Assembly: GCA_017503235.1 (NCBI GenBank)
Contig: JAFVTL010000135.1
Span: 1 to 37,619 of the forward strand
Origin: Bacteroidaceae bacterium
Lineage (GTDB): Bacteria > Bacteroidota > Bacteroidia > Bacteroidales > Bacteroidaceae
DNA length: 37,619 nt
Direction of reading: 5' to 3'
Each line of letters begins with the position of its first letter. Position 1 is the stretch's first letter. This document shows positions 23,765 through 33,224 of this stretch, piece after piece. Under the pieces are notes generated by a model, which was not told where the DNA came from, made no database searches, and saw only the letters and a list, made by a program, of their open reading frames with translations. A program made the translations under genes and the position numbers.

Positions 23765-24799
23765 ATGAACAAAAAAACGCGTAACATAATAACCTCGCTT
23801 GCTCTCTTGCTTCTTCTGTTTGGGGCATGGGGAGTTTGGACGGTGTATTCCCTTTTCTTTACACAAACGTTTGATATTAACCAGTCAGTCAAGATTTATG
23901 TTGATAGGGATGATGACCTCGATTCTGTATGTTGTAAGATAAAGGAAACGGCTCATCCAAAGACCATGAAGGGTTTTCGATTGTTGGCCGAAAAGAATGG
24001 ATATGCTTCGCGCATCAAGACTGGATGCTTTGAAATCAAGCCTACTGACAATGTACGCTATCTGGAGCGTCGTTTGAGATTGGGTTATCAAACTCCGGTG
24101 AAATTGACCGTGGGAAGTGTTCGTACACTCGACCGCTTGGCTCGGAATGTGTCGGAGCAGTTGATGCTTGATTCGATAGGAATTGCTTCCTTATTGGCGG
24201 ATACGGCTTATGTACGTCAGTTGGGTTATTCGTTGCAGACACTTCCTGCCCTCTTTATTCCCAACACCTATGAAGTGTATTGGAATATGGATGCCAATCA
24301 GTTTGTGCAACGTATGCTAAAGGAAAACAAGACTTTCTGGACAGAACAGAGATTGAAGAAGGCCGAAGCTATCGGACTCACTCCTGTCCAAGTGGCTACA
24401 TTGGCTTCCATCGTCGAAGAGGAAACGGTTGTTAACGAAGAGAAACCAATGGTGGCAGGCTTGTATATCAATCGGTTAAAAAAAGGAATGCTTCTTCAGG
24501 CAGACCCGACTGTGAAGTTCAGTCTGAAGGAATTCGGGCTACGTCGGATTCTTTTCAAGCATCTTGAGGTGGATTCTCCTTATAATACTTATAAATATGC
24601 GGGACTTCCTCCCGGCCCAATACGGATACCATCCATAGCCGGCATCGAGAGTGTCTTGAATTACGCGCATCATAATTATCTGTATATGTGTGCTAAGGAA
24701 GATTTTTCGGGTACTCACAATTTTGCGGTGACATCCGCTCAGCATGCAGCCAATGCGCGCAAGTATCAGCAGGCGCTTAACAGACGGGGAATCAGATGA
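23765..24799 (+). CDS. mltG: Endolytic murein transglycosylase MltG
   Basis: A 344-aa inner-membrane protein with one N-terminal TM helix (IITSLALLLLLFGAWGVWTV). A LysM-like region comes next (VKIYVDRDDDLDSVCCKI), then the YceG catalytic domain. The catalytic glutamate is E218 in ATLASIVEEETVVNEEKPMV, followed by the conserved AGLYINRLKKGMLLQADPTV. The C-terminal signatures are AGLPPGPIRIPSIAGIESVL and GTHNFAVTSAQH. It cleaves nascent glycan strands and is thought to set glycan chain length near the divisome or elongasome. It converges with the EFR1 gene, leaving only 8 nt between the two stops. Confidence 0.95.
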   Translation: MNKKTRNIITSLALLLLLFGAWGVWTVYSLFFTQTFDINQSVKIYVDRDDDLDSVCCKIKETAHPKTMKGFRLLAEKNGYASRIKTGCFEIKPTDNVRYLERRLRLGYQTPVKLTVGSVRTLDRLARNVSEQLMLDSIGIASLLADTAYVRQLGYSLQTLPALFIPNTYEVYWNMDANQFVQRMLKENKTFWTEQRLKKAEAIGLTPVQVATLASIVEEETVVNEEKPMVAGLYINRLKKGMLLQADPTVKFSLKEFGLRRILFKHLEVDSPYNTYKYAGLPPGPIRIPSIAGIESVLNYAHHNYLYMCAKEDFSGTHNFAVTSAQHAANARKYQQALNRRGIR

Positions 24800-24807
24800 C
24801 AGTCAAT

Positions 24808-25566
24808 TTATGACTTGAATTCCTTGGGTTGGTATTGTCCCTTACTTTGCGTCCGTTTGCCATATTGGATGGCTTTGGACGGGCATACATGGTAGCAAGC
24901 CAGGCAATGAGTGCAATTTTCTCCCCACTGGGGCTTTCCATCTACTTTTATATTCTGTGTCGGACATTTTTTCTCACACATACGGCACGATGTACATGCA
25001 TCCGTGGCATGAAAAAGTTTGGGCGACATAAGAAATGAATGGAAGAATGGGCGTATGACGTAGGTCTTCAAGTTGGGAAATGCTCCTTCATGACAATTGA
25101 ATTTGCTCATCTGAATGCGCTTTGCCAACTCATCGGCTATGAATTTAATCCGTTCTTTCGCATTCTCAATCTTCATGTGTTCCAGGTCTTTGTCATCTAC
25201 ATTAAAGCCAGGCAAGCAAACATATGTATTAGGCATGGTGATGGAATATCCTGCCATACACTTCCATCCACGTTTTGATATGGCTTTGGAAAAGAATTCG
25301 CCCGTCTTACCGATGTCGTCTCCACATGTACATATAAAATATAGGTAGGTGGGCTTCTCAATTCTTACCCGACTGATATAATCGATGACGCATGTTGGTG
25401 GCCCCCATGCATATACAGGGAAGACAAAGCCCACTCGCTCGTTTTCCTTTAAAGTATATGTTCTGTCAATCTTGTCTGTCATGGATACCAGTTCATCATC
25501 CAGTCTTTCAGCTATCTGGCGTGCTACCCATAACGAATTGCCTGTACCTGAGAAATAAAATATCAT
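24808..25566 (-). CDS. EFR1-type flavodoxin-ferredoxin fusion
   Basis: The 252-aa cytoplasmic redox protein has two parts. The N-terminal flavodoxin-like domain binds FMN through YFSGTGNSLWVARQIAERL and GFVFPVYAWGPP. The C-terminal bacterial ferredoxin domain has two CxxCxxCxxxCP clusters (CTSCRMCEKKCP and CTHCLACYHVCP) for two 4Fe-4S centres. EFR1 proteins are common in anaerobes, and their electron partners are mostly unknown. The ATG lies 21 nt beyond the terminator of the 6S-like RNA, leaving no room for a separate core promoter outside the RNA gene. Read-through of that terminator is the likeliest source of transcript. Confidence 0.92.
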   Translation of the reverse strand: MIFYFSGTGNSLWVARQIAERLDDELVSMTDKIDRTYTLKENERVGFVFPVYAWGPPTCVIDYISRVRIEKPTYLYFICTCGDDIGKTGEFFSKAISKRGWKCMAGYSITMPNTYVCLPGFNVDDKDLEHMKIENAKERIKFIADELAKRIQMSKFNCHEGAFPNLKTYVIRPFFHSFLMSPKLFHATDACTSCRMCEKKCPTQNIKVDGKPQWGENCTHCLACYHVCPSKAIQYGKRTQSKGQYQPKEFKS

Positions 25567-25580
25567 AGTCGTATTTCAAT

Positions 25581-25611
25581 TAAAAACGGCGATGCTGTTA
25601 ACAGCATCGCC
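25581..25611 (-). terminator. Terminator of the 6S-like RNA
   Basis: A perfect 24-nt palindrome at 25588-25611 (arms GGCGATGCTGTT and AACAGCATCGCC) is followed on the minus strand by GTTTTTAATTG. It is a strong intrinsic terminator. Confidence 0.9.
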
Positions 25612-25810
25612 TTATAAGAAGCCGCATCAGTGATGCGATGAAACTCCGAATGACAGGTTTTGAGTGCTCTCCTCCTTTGTAATCCACCGGCATAAATGCT
25701 ACCCGAAGGCGTGGCCCGCCATTGGAAGTAGAAGCGTTGTCTCGGTTTTCAGATTAGTTTGATGAGTTTCCCAATCTAACTAATGCGGCTAACCTTTTAG
25801 CTCTTTTTTC
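25582..25810 (-). ncRNA. Structured RNA downstream of rplT, probably Bacteroidales-1 / 6S RNA
   Basis: The transcript is delimited by a consensus promoter (25817-25847) and a perfect terminator, and is about 230 nt with no ORF. An 11-bp closing stem joins near the two ends: GCCGCATTAGT (minus strand of 25779-25789) pairs with ACTGATGCGGC (minus strand of 25621-25631), with one G-U pair. Inside it, TTAGTTAGATT can pair with AATCTGA-type sequence as an alternative. A long rod with enclosed loops is the 6S RNA plan. From the literature as I remember it, the Bacteroidales-1 motif is often found downstream of the L20 gene and has been linked to 6S RNA. The position fits exactly. 6S RNA binds RNA polymerase and tunes transcription in slow growth. 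Assignment rests on context and structure, not on a covariance-model match. Confidence 0.75.
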
Positions 25811-25816
25811 TTATGA

Positions 25817-25847
25817 CAAATATAGCTATTATTTATGAGAAAAACAA
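25817..25847 (-). promoter_or_regulatory. Promoter of the 6S-like RNA
   Basis: On the minus strand TTG (25845-25847), a 20-nt spacer and TATATTTG (25817-25824) match the Bacteroidetes consensus well. Confidence 0.75.
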
Positions 25848-25935
25848 GTCTCTGGCCCATTTTGTTTGAAAAAAGAAGGCTAATCTTTAGGGTGTACTTT
25901 AAGTTAGAACCGCTTTACTGTTGATGTACAGGGTT

Positions 25936-25976
25936 ATAAAACAAAGAAGAGGATGATGACATCCTCTTCTTTGTTT
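25936..25976 (-). terminator. Intrinsic terminator after rplT
   Basis: AAACAAAGAAGAGGAT (25939-25954) is a perfect 16-bp reverse complement of 25961-25976, loop GATGAC, with a T-rich minus-strand exit. It closes the infC-rpmI-rplT transcript and isolates the downstream RNA gene. Confidence 0.88.
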
Positions 25977-26006
25977 GTTTGAAATACGTTTATTTTATCT
26001 TGAAGC

Positions 26007-26351
26007 TTACTTAACCTTAGCAACGATAGCCTTGAATGCTTCAGGATGATTCATAGCCAAATCGGCCAAAACCTTACGGTTGATTTCAATGCCTGCCTTG
26101 TGCAGAGCACCCATCAGCTTGGAATATGACATACCTTCCAAACGTGCAGCAGCATTGATACGCTGAATCCACAAAGCGCGGAAATTGCGTTTTTTATTCT
26201 TACGGTCACGGTATGCGTAGGTCAAACCCTTTTCCCAAGTGTTCTTTGCTACGGTCCATACGTTCTTTCTAGCACCAAAGTAACCTCTGGTAAGACCTAA
26301 AATTTTCTTTCTTCTTGCTCTAGAAGCAACATGATTTACTGATCTTGGCAT
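26007..26351 (-). CDS. rplT: 50S ribosomal protein L20
   Basis: A 114-aa basic protein that binds 23S rRNA domain I and II early in 50S assembly. The sequence is standard: [57 protein letters not shown] and [20 protein letters not shown]. It is the last gene of the infC-rpmI-rplT cluster. A spacer of 103 nt separates it from rpmI, longer than usual. In enterobacteria and Bacillus L20 represses its own operon; no such operator is evident here. A strong terminator follows. Confidence 0.98.
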   Translation of the reverse strand: MPRSVNHVASRARRKKILGLTRGYFGARKNVWTVAKNTWEKGLTYAYRDRKNKKRNFRALWIQRINAAARLEGMSYSKLMGALHKAGIEINRKVLADLAMNHPEAFKAIVAKVK

Positions 26352-26454
26352 AGTTTTAATTCTTTTTGAATGTTAGCGTCTCTTTTTTCAGAGAACTTCA
26401 AGCTAAAATCATTCGGTTAATACTTTAATAATACGTTACGCTTTCTCTTTGAGA

Positions 26455-26652
26455 TTACTTCATGCAAAGAAGTTCCTTTACTGAATTTTCGTTAGCAGCA
26501 TTAACTAAACCAGTGTGTACAAGGTTTCTTTTTTGCTTTTTAGTCTTCTTAGTCAAAATGTGACTGTGGAAAGCATGCTTTCTCTTGATTTTACCTGTTC
26601 CGGTAAGAGCGAATCTTTTTTTGGCACCGGAGTTAGTCTTGATCTTTGGCAT
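26455..26652 (-). CDS. rpmI: 50S ribosomal protein L35
   Basis: A 65-aa basic protein of the large ribosomal subunit. [39 protein letters not shown] and [20 protein letters not shown] are clear L35 signatures. It lies 75 nt after infC and 103 nt before rplT on the same strand, the standard gene order. Confidence 0.97.
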   Translation of the reverse strand: MPKIKTNSGAKKRFALTGTGKIKRKHAFHSHILTKKTKKQKRNLVHTGLVNAANENSVKELLCMK

Positions 26653-26727
26653 TTTGTTTAAATTTAAAAAATTATTATTGTATTATGGCAACGTACTATA
26701 CCGGCACGTTACACATGTTTCTGCTAT

Positions 26728-27300
26728 TTATTCTTCGTCCTTCTTAGGAGCCGCCGGCTTGTCTTTCTTGGGAGCACCTGCCTTCTTGGGAGCCAACTGA
26801 ATGGTCATTCTCTTACCTTCAAGTACTGGCATCAATTCTACTTTGGCATATTCTTCCAAGTCGTTCGCAAAACGAAGGAGAAGAACTTCACCTTGTTCCT
26901 TGAACAGAATGGAACGTCCCTTGAAGAAAACGTAAGCCTTTACTTTGTCTCCATCCTGAAGGAAGCCGATGGCATGTTTCAGCTTGAAGTTGTAGTCATG
27001 GTCGTCTGTTTGGGGTCCGAAACGGATTTCCTTCACGTTGACCTTCACTTGCTTAGCCTTCTGTTCCTTTTGGCGCTTCTTTAATTGATAAAGGAATTTT
27101 GAATAATCAATAATTCTACAAACTGGAGGAACGGCATTGGGTGAAATTTCTACTAAGTCGGCTTCATGTTCTTCAGCCATTCTTAATGCTTGAGCCAAGG
27201 GATAAACCGCTGATTCAATATCATCGCCCACAATGCGGACTTCTTTGGCACGAATCTGTTCGTTGATTCGATGTTGCCCTTTTAAATTGTCATTCTTCAT
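26728..27300 (-). CDS. infC: Translation initiation factor IF-3
   Basis: A 190-aa factor that binds the 30S subunit, keeps it apart from 50S and checks initiator tRNA pairing. The N domain ([20 protein letters not shown]) and C domain ([40 protein letters not shown]) are intact. The C-terminus has an Ala/Pro/Lys-rich extension ([20 protein letters not shown]) beyond the usual end, common in this phylum. The start chosen is an ATG at 27300. E. coli infC instead uses AUU for autoregulation, so that mechanism is not expected here. A promoter overlaps the thrS stop, so infC can be expressed apart from thrS. Confidence 0.97.
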   Translation of the reverse strand: MKNDNLKGQHRINEQIRAKEVRIVGDDIESAVYPLAQALRMAEEHEADLVEISPNAVPPVCRIIDYSKFLYQLKKRQKEQKAKQVKVNVKEIRFGPQTDDHDYNFKLKHAIGFLQDGDKVKAYVFFKGRSILFKEQGEVLLLRFANDLEEYAKVELMPVLEGKRMTIQLAPKKAGAPKKDKPAAPKKDEE

Positions 27301-27398
27301 TCAATAACTATTAGTTCCTGCTTGTTTTTTTCTATTTTTTGTTCTTATTCCTTATATTAATATAGTAAGTTCCAAAAGGGTTCTTTTGCAAACGGCTG

Positions 27399-27429
27399 CA
27401 AAGTTACCATTTATTTATCATTTCTGAAA
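27399..27429 (-). promoter_or_regulatory. Promoter of infC-rpmI-rplT, overlapping the thrS stop codon
   Basis: On the minus strand TTTC (27426-27429), a 19-nt spacer and TAACTTTG (27399-27406). The TAA of thrS is the first part of the -7 box. The start would fall near 27392, giving a leader of about 90 nt. Confidence 0.6.
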
Positions 27430-29344
27430 CTTCTTCAGCAATATTTTTTCCAAATTCTTCAATTTTGAGAGTTCCCTTGTCTCCTTCTCCTTGCTTACGT
27501 ACTGAAACTTCACCGTTTTCTGCTTCCTTTTCACCTACAATGAGCATGTATGGGATACGCTTCATTTCATTGTCGCGAATCTTTCGGCCAATCTTTTCAT
27601 TTCGGTCATCAACGATGGCGCGGACATCGAACTTACGCAATTCTGCCTTCACCTTTTCAGCATATTCGTTGAACTTTTCTGAAATAGGAAGAATAGCTAC
27701 TTGGTCAGGAGTCAACCACAATGGGAACTTGCCGGCAGTATGTTCAATCAATACGGCGCAGAAACGTTCCATAGAACCGAACGGTGCACGGTGAATCATT
27801 ACCGGACGATGTTTCTGGTTGTCAGAACCCATGTATTCCAATTGGAAACGTTCGGGCAAGTTATAGTCTACCTGAATAGTACCCAACTGCCAACGGCGAC
27901 CGATGGCATCCTTCACCATAAAGTCAAGTTTAGGTCCATAGAAAGCAGCTTCACCATATTCAATCTTGGCTGGTAATCCCTTTTCAGCGCAAGCTTCGAT
28001 AATAGCTTGTTCCGCCTTGTCCCAGTTTTCATCACTACCGATGTACTTGTCACGGTTCACTTGGTCGCGGAGAGAGATTTGTGCTTCAAAGTTCTGGAAG
28101 TTCATTGACTTGAACACGATGGAGATAATGTCCATTACGCGTGTAAATTCTTTCTTCACCTGGTCAGGACGGCAGAAGATGTGTGCGTCATCCTGTGTAA
28201 AGCTGCGTACACGAGTCAATCCGTGAAGTTCACCGCTTTGTTCATAGCGACAAACAGTACCGAATTCTGCCAGACGCAAAGGAAGATCCTTGTAAGAACG
28301 TGGAGTGTTCTTATAAATCATACAGTGGTGAGGACAGTTCATCGGTTTCAAGAAGTATTCTTCACCTTCTTCAGGAGTATGGATAGGCTGGAATGAATCC
28401 TTGCCATACTTTGCGTAGTGACCGGAAGTGATATAAAGCAACTTGTTACCAATCGGCGGACACATTACTTCCTGATAGTCATAACGAGCTTGGATGCGAC
28501 GCAAGAAATCTTGCAGACGGATGCGGAGGGCTGTACCCTTCGGCAACCACATCGGAAGTCCCTTGCCTACTGTATCCGAGAACATGAACAAATCCATTTC
28601 CTTACCAATCTTGCGATGGTCGCGCTTCTTGGCTTCTTCAAGCAATACCAGGTATTCATCCAACATCTTCTTCTTTGGGAAGGTGATACCATAAATACGA
28701 GTCAATTGCTTGCGGTCTTCCTGACCTCTCCAATAGGCACCGGCAACAGACAAAAGCTTGATGGCCTTGATAGGAGCTGTATTAGGCAAGTGAGGACCAC
28801 GGCAAAGGTCTGTAAATGCACCTTGTGTATAGGTAGTGATGTGTCCGTCTTCCAATTCGGATATCAATTCGCACTTGTAGGTTTCGCCTCTGTCGCCGAA
28901 CTTCTTCAGTGCTTCTTCTTTGGAGATGTTTTCACGAATCAGTTCTTCTTTCTTGGCTGCCAGTTCCTGCATCTTCTTTTCAATGGCAGGAAGATCGGAT
29001 TCCTTGATTGGGGTTTCACCCGGATCAACGTCATAGTAGAATCCGTTTTCAATAGCCGGACCGATACCGAACTGGATACCAGGATAGAGTTCCTGCAAGG
29101 CTTCGGCCAACAAGTGTGCACTGGTATGCCAGAAGGCATGCTTGCCTTGTTCGTCGTCCCATTTGTAGAGCACGAAGTTCGCGTCCTTGTCAATAGGACG
29201 TGACAAATCAATTGTTTCACCATTCACTGCGCAAGCCAATACATCTTGGGCCAGACGAGGACTGATGCTTTCTGCTATTTGCAGACCTGTAACTCCTTCG
29301 TTGTATTCACGTACGGAGCCGTCGGGAAAAGTTATCTTTATCAT
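27404..29344 (-). CDS. thrS: Threonyl-tRNA synthetase
   Basis: This 646-aa class II synthetase charges tRNA(Thr). Domain order is TGS at residues 1-60 ([20 protein letters not shown]), then the SAD editing domain with [16 protein letters not shown]. The catalytic core follows with [34 protein letters not shown] and the zinc-binding residues, including Cys in MNCPHH, and then [17 protein letters not shown]. The anticodon-binding domain closes the protein ([20 protein letters not shown]). Full length and intact. It precedes infC, as in many bacteria. The same window holds a tRNA-Thr gene and a free-standing SAD protein. Confidence 0.98.
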   Translation of the reverse strand: MIKITFPDGSVREYNEGVTGLQIAESISPRLAQDVLACAVNGETIDLSRPIDKDANFVLYKWDDEQGKHAFWHTSAHLLAEALQELYPGIQFGIGPAIENGFYYDVDPGETPIKESDLPAIEKKMQELAAKKEELIRENISKEEALKKFGDRGETYKCELISELEDGHITTYTQGAFTDLCRGPHLPNTAPIKAIKLLSVAGAYWRGQEDRKQLTRIYGITFPKKKMLDEYLVLLEEAKKRDHRKIGKEMDLFMFSDTVGKGLPMWLPKGTALRIRLQDFLRRIQARYDYQEVMCPPIGNKLLYITSGHYAKYGKDSFQPIHTPEEGEEYFLKPMNCPHHCMIYKNTPRSYKDLPLRLAEFGTVCRYEQSGELHGLTRVRSFTQDDAHIFCRPDQVKKEFTRVMDIISIVFKSMNFQNFEAQISLRDQVNRDKYIGSDENWDKAEQAIIEACAEKGLPAKIEYGEAAFYGPKLDFMVKDAIGRRWQLGTIQVDYNLPERFQLEYMGSDNQKHRPVMIHRAPFGSMERFCAVLIEHTAGKFPLWLTPDQVAILPISEKFNEYAEKVKAELRKFDVRAIVDDRNEKIGRKIRDNEMKRIPYMLIVGEKEAENGEVSVRKQGEGDKGTLKIEEFGKNIAEEVSEMINKW

Positions 29345-29382
29345 AATTATTGTTTTGTTTTCTATTTTTTCACTTGAAGTTG

Positions 29383-29390
29383 CAAAAATA
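29383..29390 (-). promoter_or_regulatory. Possible thrS promoter -7 box
   Basis: TATTTTTG on the minus strand fits TAnnTTTG, 38 nt upstream of the thrS start and inside the 87-nt gap after the TPR gene. No TTTG is seen at the proper distance. Confidence 0.35.
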
Positions 29391-29431
29391 GCGAATTCTT
29401 TTGTACTTGGTTACGTTTTTGCAAAAAAATG

Positions 29432-31438
29432 TTATTCTTTTACTTCCGTAAATCGTTTGATGACATTGTACGCAGAGTATTTGCCCAATTCACCAGCTTT
29501 GCTCAGGTCTTGGATTCCTTGCTTGTTGTTGCCTAAATAGATGTGGGTCAATCCGCGGTTGTAATAAGCGTCGGCCATCTTTGGGTCCATCTCAATGACA
29601 CGGTTATATTCGTCAATGGCTGTGCGGTAATCCTTCAGTGTGACAAGCAGGTTGGCACGATTATAGTAGGCATGAATGAAGTCGGGAGCCAATTCTATCA
29701 CCTTGTCCAAATCCTTTTTAATAAGGTTGTATTCGGACTTCATGTACATGAATTGATGGTCGGATGACTGGTGTTCCTGTTCTTGTTGCTCTACCTTCTG
29801 GAATTCAAGTTGCTTGTAACGAATGATGGCCCGATTGAAATAGGCAGGCATGAAGGTGCTGTCGCATTCGATGGCGTCGTTCAAATCCACCAATGCATTT
29901 TCCCAATCCTGCACCAGGTAATAGTCAAGCGAACGTGCAAAACGCTTGTTGGCATCTTCCGGATGTTGGACTATGGCTGTAGTCTGTTCGTCGATGGATG
30001 CAAAGTGGCGTGTCACTTGTTTTTCGGCAAGCGGTGTCTCTTCGTTTGTTATCAGCAGTCTGTTGGGATATAACCGCTTGTTGTTCAAGTCGGCGATATA
30101 CTTATTATAATGTATAATCTGGTTGACTTCATTTACCTTTTCATAATAGGTAAGGATGAACATCGGTTGAGGAACGATGGTAATGTTGCGGTCCTGTACC
30201 CTACCCCTGTATTCATTCTTGTATTTGTTTTCCATACCGTCATTGTCGGCCACCACAATCTTCCGATAATTGTTCATGTTTTTGTCCGACTTCTTACGGG
30301 TACTTTCTTTGTCTGAATTCTGAGCTGTTTGTTGGTTGGTGCCATTCTGTTGTTCCAACTGAGCTTTGAGGATGACTATTTCATCGGCTTCAGCCCCTCT
30401 GTTGTCCCCTATTCGTCTGCGTGCCTTGGCACGATATTGATAACCTAACAAGAAGTTCGGATATTCATCAATTACCGTGGTATAGTCTTTGATGGCATTC
30501 CGATAGTCCCCTGTCTGGTCGAGCAGCAATCCTCGGTTGAAGATGGCCATCATGTTGTTGGGTTCCATGTCAATGACGAAGTTGAAGTCTTCAATGGCGC
30601 GGTTGTCATCTCCTACTTGAGCGCGAAGAAGTCCTCGGTTGTAATGTCCGATGAAATGGTTGGGGTCAATGTCGAGAGCCAGGTCATAGTCAGCCATCGC
30701 TCCTTTCAGGTTGTTTTGATAGAATCTGGAAAGAGCGCGGTTGATATAGAGTCCGGCATTTCTGACGGACAGATAGATGGCTTGCGTCAGGTCGCTTTCT
30801 GCGTCCTTGTATCGTTTGGTCATCATTTCCAACATACCACGGCTAGCCCAAGTGTCAGGATCGTAGCGGTCAATTTCAAGAGCTTTCTCGATATCGTTTC
30901 GGGCGGCGATGGTGTCCTTCTGCTTCAAGTCCACTTCTCCCCGCATCAGATAAGCCTTGGTGTATTTGGGTGCAATGGTTATCAGCTTGTCCAGATCCTT
31001 CTTGGCGCCTTCGTAGTCTTCCTGATTCATGCGGCAAAGTGACATGTTGTGCCATATGTTGATGTTTTCAGGGTCGAGTTTCAAGGCTTTTTCGTAGTCT
31101 TCTATGGCACCGGCGTAATTCTTCTGCTGGATTCTGGCTATGCCTCGTACTTGATAGGCGCTTACCACAAAGGGGTTGCGTTGAAGTGCTTCCGTACAAT
31201 CGTTTTCTGCACCTTGGAAGTCATCCAGATTCAATTTGGCCAGTCCCCGGTAGAAATATGGCTCTGCCAAATAGGATTTGGCATTGATGACTTGATTGAA
31301 GTATTGGATAGACAATACATAGTCTTCAAAATAGAGCGCATTACGTCCTATCATCATCACACGGTCGGTGTTGATTTGTGCCCATATCCCTGTAGGGCAC
31401 AGCATCGAAATCCATATGTACACTATCCATTTCTTCAT
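29432..31438 (-). CDS. Exported TPR-repeat protein
   Basis: I take the start at 31438 (MKKWIVYIWISMLCPTGIWA, 668 aa), because AAAGGA lies 8 nt upstream and a clean signal peptide follows. An ATG three codons earlier is possible. About ten tetratricopeptide repeats follow in two blocks, for example AEPYFYRGLAKLNLDDFQGA, VSAYQVRGIARIQQKNYAGA, HFIGHYNRGLLRAQVGDDNR and MADAYYNRGLTHIYLGNNKQ. They are separated by a low-complexity, Gln/Asn/Lys-rich middle (QLEQQNGTNQQTAQNSDKES). TPRs make protein-binding scaffolds, and its partners are unknown. It overlaps nothing but follows def by 22 nt, so it probably shares the ruvX-def transcript. Confidence 0.92.
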   Translation of the reverse strand: MKKWIVYIWISMLCPTGIWAQINTDRVMMIGRNALYFEDYVLSIQYFNQVINAKSYLAEPYFYRGLAKLNLDDFQGAENDCTEALQRNPFVVSAYQVRGIARIQQKNYAGAIEDYEKALKLDPENINIWHNMSLCRMNQEDYEGAKKDLDKLITIAPKYTKAYLMRGEVDLKQKDTIAARNDIEKALEIDRYDPDTWASRGMLEMMTKRYKDAESDLTQAIYLSVRNAGLYINRALSRFYQNNLKGAMADYDLALDIDPNHFIGHYNRGLLRAQVGDDNRAIEDFNFVIDMEPNNMMAIFNRGLLLDQTGDYRNAIKDYTTVIDEYPNFLLGYQYRAKARRRIGDNRGAEADEIVILKAQLEQQNGTNQQTAQNSDKESTRKKSDKNMNNYRKIVVADNDGMENKYKNEYRGRVQDRNITIVPQPMFILTYYEKVNEVNQIIHYNKYIADLNNKRLYPNRLLITNEETPLAEKQVTRHFASIDEQTTAIVQHPEDANKRFARSLDYYLVQDWENALVDLNDAIECDSTFMPAYFNRAIIRYKQLEFQKVEQQEQEHQSSDHQFMYMKSEYNLIKKDLDKVIELAPDFIHAYYNRANLLVTLKDYRTAIDEYNRVIEMDPKMADAYYNRGLTHIYLGNNKQGIQDLSKAGELGKYSAYNVIKRFTEVKE

Positions 31439-31460
31439 TTCGTCCATCCTTTGTCTGTCT

Positions 31461-32015
31461 TTATTTGACGGTTTTCACCTTGTATGCGCAACGTACTTTT
31501 CCTTGGAGCATGTTGTTCAACTTGCCTTTGATCATTTGCTTTCTCAAACCGCTCAAATGGTCGATGAACATTTTTCCTTCCAAATGGTCGAATTCATGCT
31601 GCATGCAACGTGCCTGGAAGCCGTCCACCCATTCATCGTGTTCGTTGAAGTCGGCATCCATGTAGCGGACGTGAATGCGTGTCGGGCGCTTGACTGGTTC
31701 GTGAATTCCGGGAAGGCTGAGACATCCTTCTTCCATGGTGTCAGTCTCTTCATTGGTTTCAATGATGTGTGGGTTGATGAATGCCTTGCGGTATCCTTTG
31801 TATTCTGGATAGTCGTCTGACATGATGTCGAGGTCGATGACTACGACACGGATGGGAAGTCCGATTTGCGGTGCGGCCAATCCGCATCCGTCAGCACGGT
31901 CCATGGTTTCGAACATATTTTGAATCAGTTCTTTCAAGTTAGGATAGTCGGGTGTGATGTCTTCCGCTTCCTTTCTCAATACGGGTTGTCCGTAGACGTA
32001 AACTGGTAATATCAT
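31461..32015 (-). CDS. def: Peptide deformylase
   Basis: A 184-aa metalloenzyme that removes the formyl group from nascent proteins at the ribosome exit. All three family motifs are present: [11 protein letters not shown] (motif 1), EEGCLSLPG (motif 2, Cys ligand) and [12 protein letters not shown] (motif 3, HExxH). It starts 11 nt after ruvX and ends 22 nt before the TPR gene. The product is of ordinary length. Confidence 0.98.
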   Translation of the reverse strand: MILPVYVYGQPVLRKEAEDITPDYPNLKELIQNMFETMDRADGCGLAAPQIGLPIRVVVIDLDIMSDDYPEYKGYRKAFINPHIIETNEETDTMEEGCLSLPGIHEPVKRPTRIHVRYMDADFNEHDEWVDGFQARCMQHEFDHLEGKMFIDHLSGLRKQMIKGKLNNMLQGKVRCAYKVKTVK

Positions 32016-32026
32016 TTTGTATGGTG

Positions 32027-32449
32027 TTATAGTTTGTATTTATTTGATTCCAGATATGATTGCAGGATGATGGTCGCACTGATTTCATCGACCAATGCCT
32101 TGTTCTGTCGGGCTTTCTTCTTCAACCCTCCATCAAGCATGGCTTGGTGGGCCAGGACGGATGTAAAGCGTTCATCTACCATTTCGACGGGTATGTTGGG
32201 AAACTTCTTTTTCAGTTGGTTGACAAACGGAACGATGCGTTTCATGTTTTCAGAGTCTTCGTTGTTCATCTGTTTGGGGTGTCCCACAATGATTCGTTCA
32301 ACGGATTCACTGGTGATGTACTTCTGCAAAAAGTCCATCAACTCATGGGTGGGAACGGTTGTCAATCCGTTTGCTATGATTTGCAAAATGTCGGTTACGG
32401 CTATCCCTGTCCGTTTCTTCCCGTAATCTATGGCCAATATCCTACTCAT
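32027..32449 (-). CDS. ruvX: RuvX/YqgF-family putative Holliday junction resolvase
   Basis: A 140-aa RNase-H-fold protein. Motifs are [17 protein letters not shown] (first catalytic Asp), [27 protein letters not shown] and [17 protein letters not shown] (last Asp/Glu). The family is linked to pre-16S rRNA 5-prime processing and, by fold, to Holliday junction resolution. It heads the ruvX-def-TPR operon. A TAnnTTTG box lies directly upstream. Confidence 0.95.
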   Translation of the reverse strand: MSRILAIDYGKKRTGIAVTDILQIIANGLTTVPTHELMDFLQKYITSESVERIIVGHPKQMNNEDSENMKRIVPFVNQLKKKFPNIPVEMVDERFTSVLAHQAMLDGGLKKKARQNKALVDEISATIILQSYLESNKYKL

Positions 32450-32457
32450 ACAATATG

Positions 32458-32465
32458 CAAAATTA
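32458..32465 (-). promoter_or_regulatory. Possible ruvX promoter -7 box
   Basis: TAATTTTG on the minus strand, only 8 nt upstream of the ruvX start. No clear -33. If used, the leader would be almost absent. Confidence 0.35.
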
Positions 32466-32513
32466 CAAATTTATCCCTACTCATGGATGATAAATAAGAA
32501 TAAAAATGCATAA

Positions 32514-32546
32514 AAAAAGCGGTGACTTTGAGGTGTACCGCTTTTC
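32514..32546 (-). terminator. Intrinsic terminator after the SPOR lipoprotein gene
   Basis: AAAAGCGGT (32515-32523) pairs with ACCGCTTTT (32537-32545), with a T run on the minus-strand exit side. Confidence 0.82.
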
Positions 32547-32567
32547 TTTATTATGGATGGTTACATT

Positions 32568-33083
32568 TTAGTATACTCGATAGAGCAACCATGCCTTTTG
32601 GAAATCAGGATTGTCGGCATGTCTGGCCTTGAAATCTTCTCTTGCCTGTGTAGCTTGTGCACGGTCGTCGTAAGATGCGGCGATGACGCGATACATACCA
32701 TTACCATTGTTGGCGGCTGCGTTGTACACTACTTTTGCACTGTATCCTTCGGCGTCCAGTCTTTCCTTCAGGCTTTCAGCGTTGGCTTTCACGCCAAAGC
32801 TTCCGCATACGATGCTGAATGCTTTGAGGCCGTCGCCCGATACCAATTCCACTTTTTCTTCTCTGACAGGTGCTACGGCAACGGGAGCCGATTCTGTCGG
32901 TGCTGCTTGTTCGGTTACAACAGGTGTTTCAACGGGAGTTGCGGTTTCTTCGGTTGAGGTTTGAGCCAATTCCTGTTGCTTGGCTTTTTCGTAAGCTTTC
33001 TTGTACGCGCTTTCGCTTGATTTGCATGAAGTAAATGACAAGGCAATGCACATGCCCATACCCAATACGAATAATTTCTTCAT
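32568..33083 (-). CDS. SPOR-domain lipoprotein
   Basis: The 171-aa protein has a lipoprotein signal (MKKLFVLGMGMCIALSFTSC) and a charged helix (SSESAYKKAYEKAKQQELAQ). A Pro/Val/Thr/Ala-rich linker follows, and then a C-terminal SPOR domain (FSIVCGSFGVKANAESLKER, YSAKVVYNAAANNGNGMYRV, ASYDDRAQATQAREDFK). SPOR domains bind denuded peptidoglycan at division sites, so it is probably an envelope protein of the septum. It has a consensus promoter and its own terminator, so it is monocistronic. Confidence 0.93.
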   Translation of the reverse strand: MKKLFVLGMGMCIALSFTSCKSSESAYKKAYEKAKQQELAQTSTEETATPVETPVVTEQAAPTESAPVAVAPVREEKVELVSGDGLKAFSIVCGSFGVKANAESLKERLDAEGYSAKVVYNAAANNGNGMYRVIAASYDDRAQATQAREDFKARHADNPDFQKAWLLYRVY

Positions 33084-33137
33084 AATGTTTTGTCTTTATT
33101 GTTGTTAATAAGATGTTATTACTTTTGAATATCGTTG

Positions 33138-33168
33138 CAAAATTAGCAATATATCTTCATCCCACAAA
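33138..33168 (-). promoter_or_regulatory. Consensus promoter of the SPOR lipoprotein gene
   Basis: TTTG (33165-33168), a 19-nt spacer and TAATTTTG (33138-33145) on the minus strand, an exact match to the Bacteroidetes primary-sigma consensus. The leader is about 50 nt. Confidence 0.75.
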
Positions 33169-33224
33169 AACTTTATCTCATTTATATTGTTAGAGAATGA
33201 AAACAAATAATAAATTATTCATTT

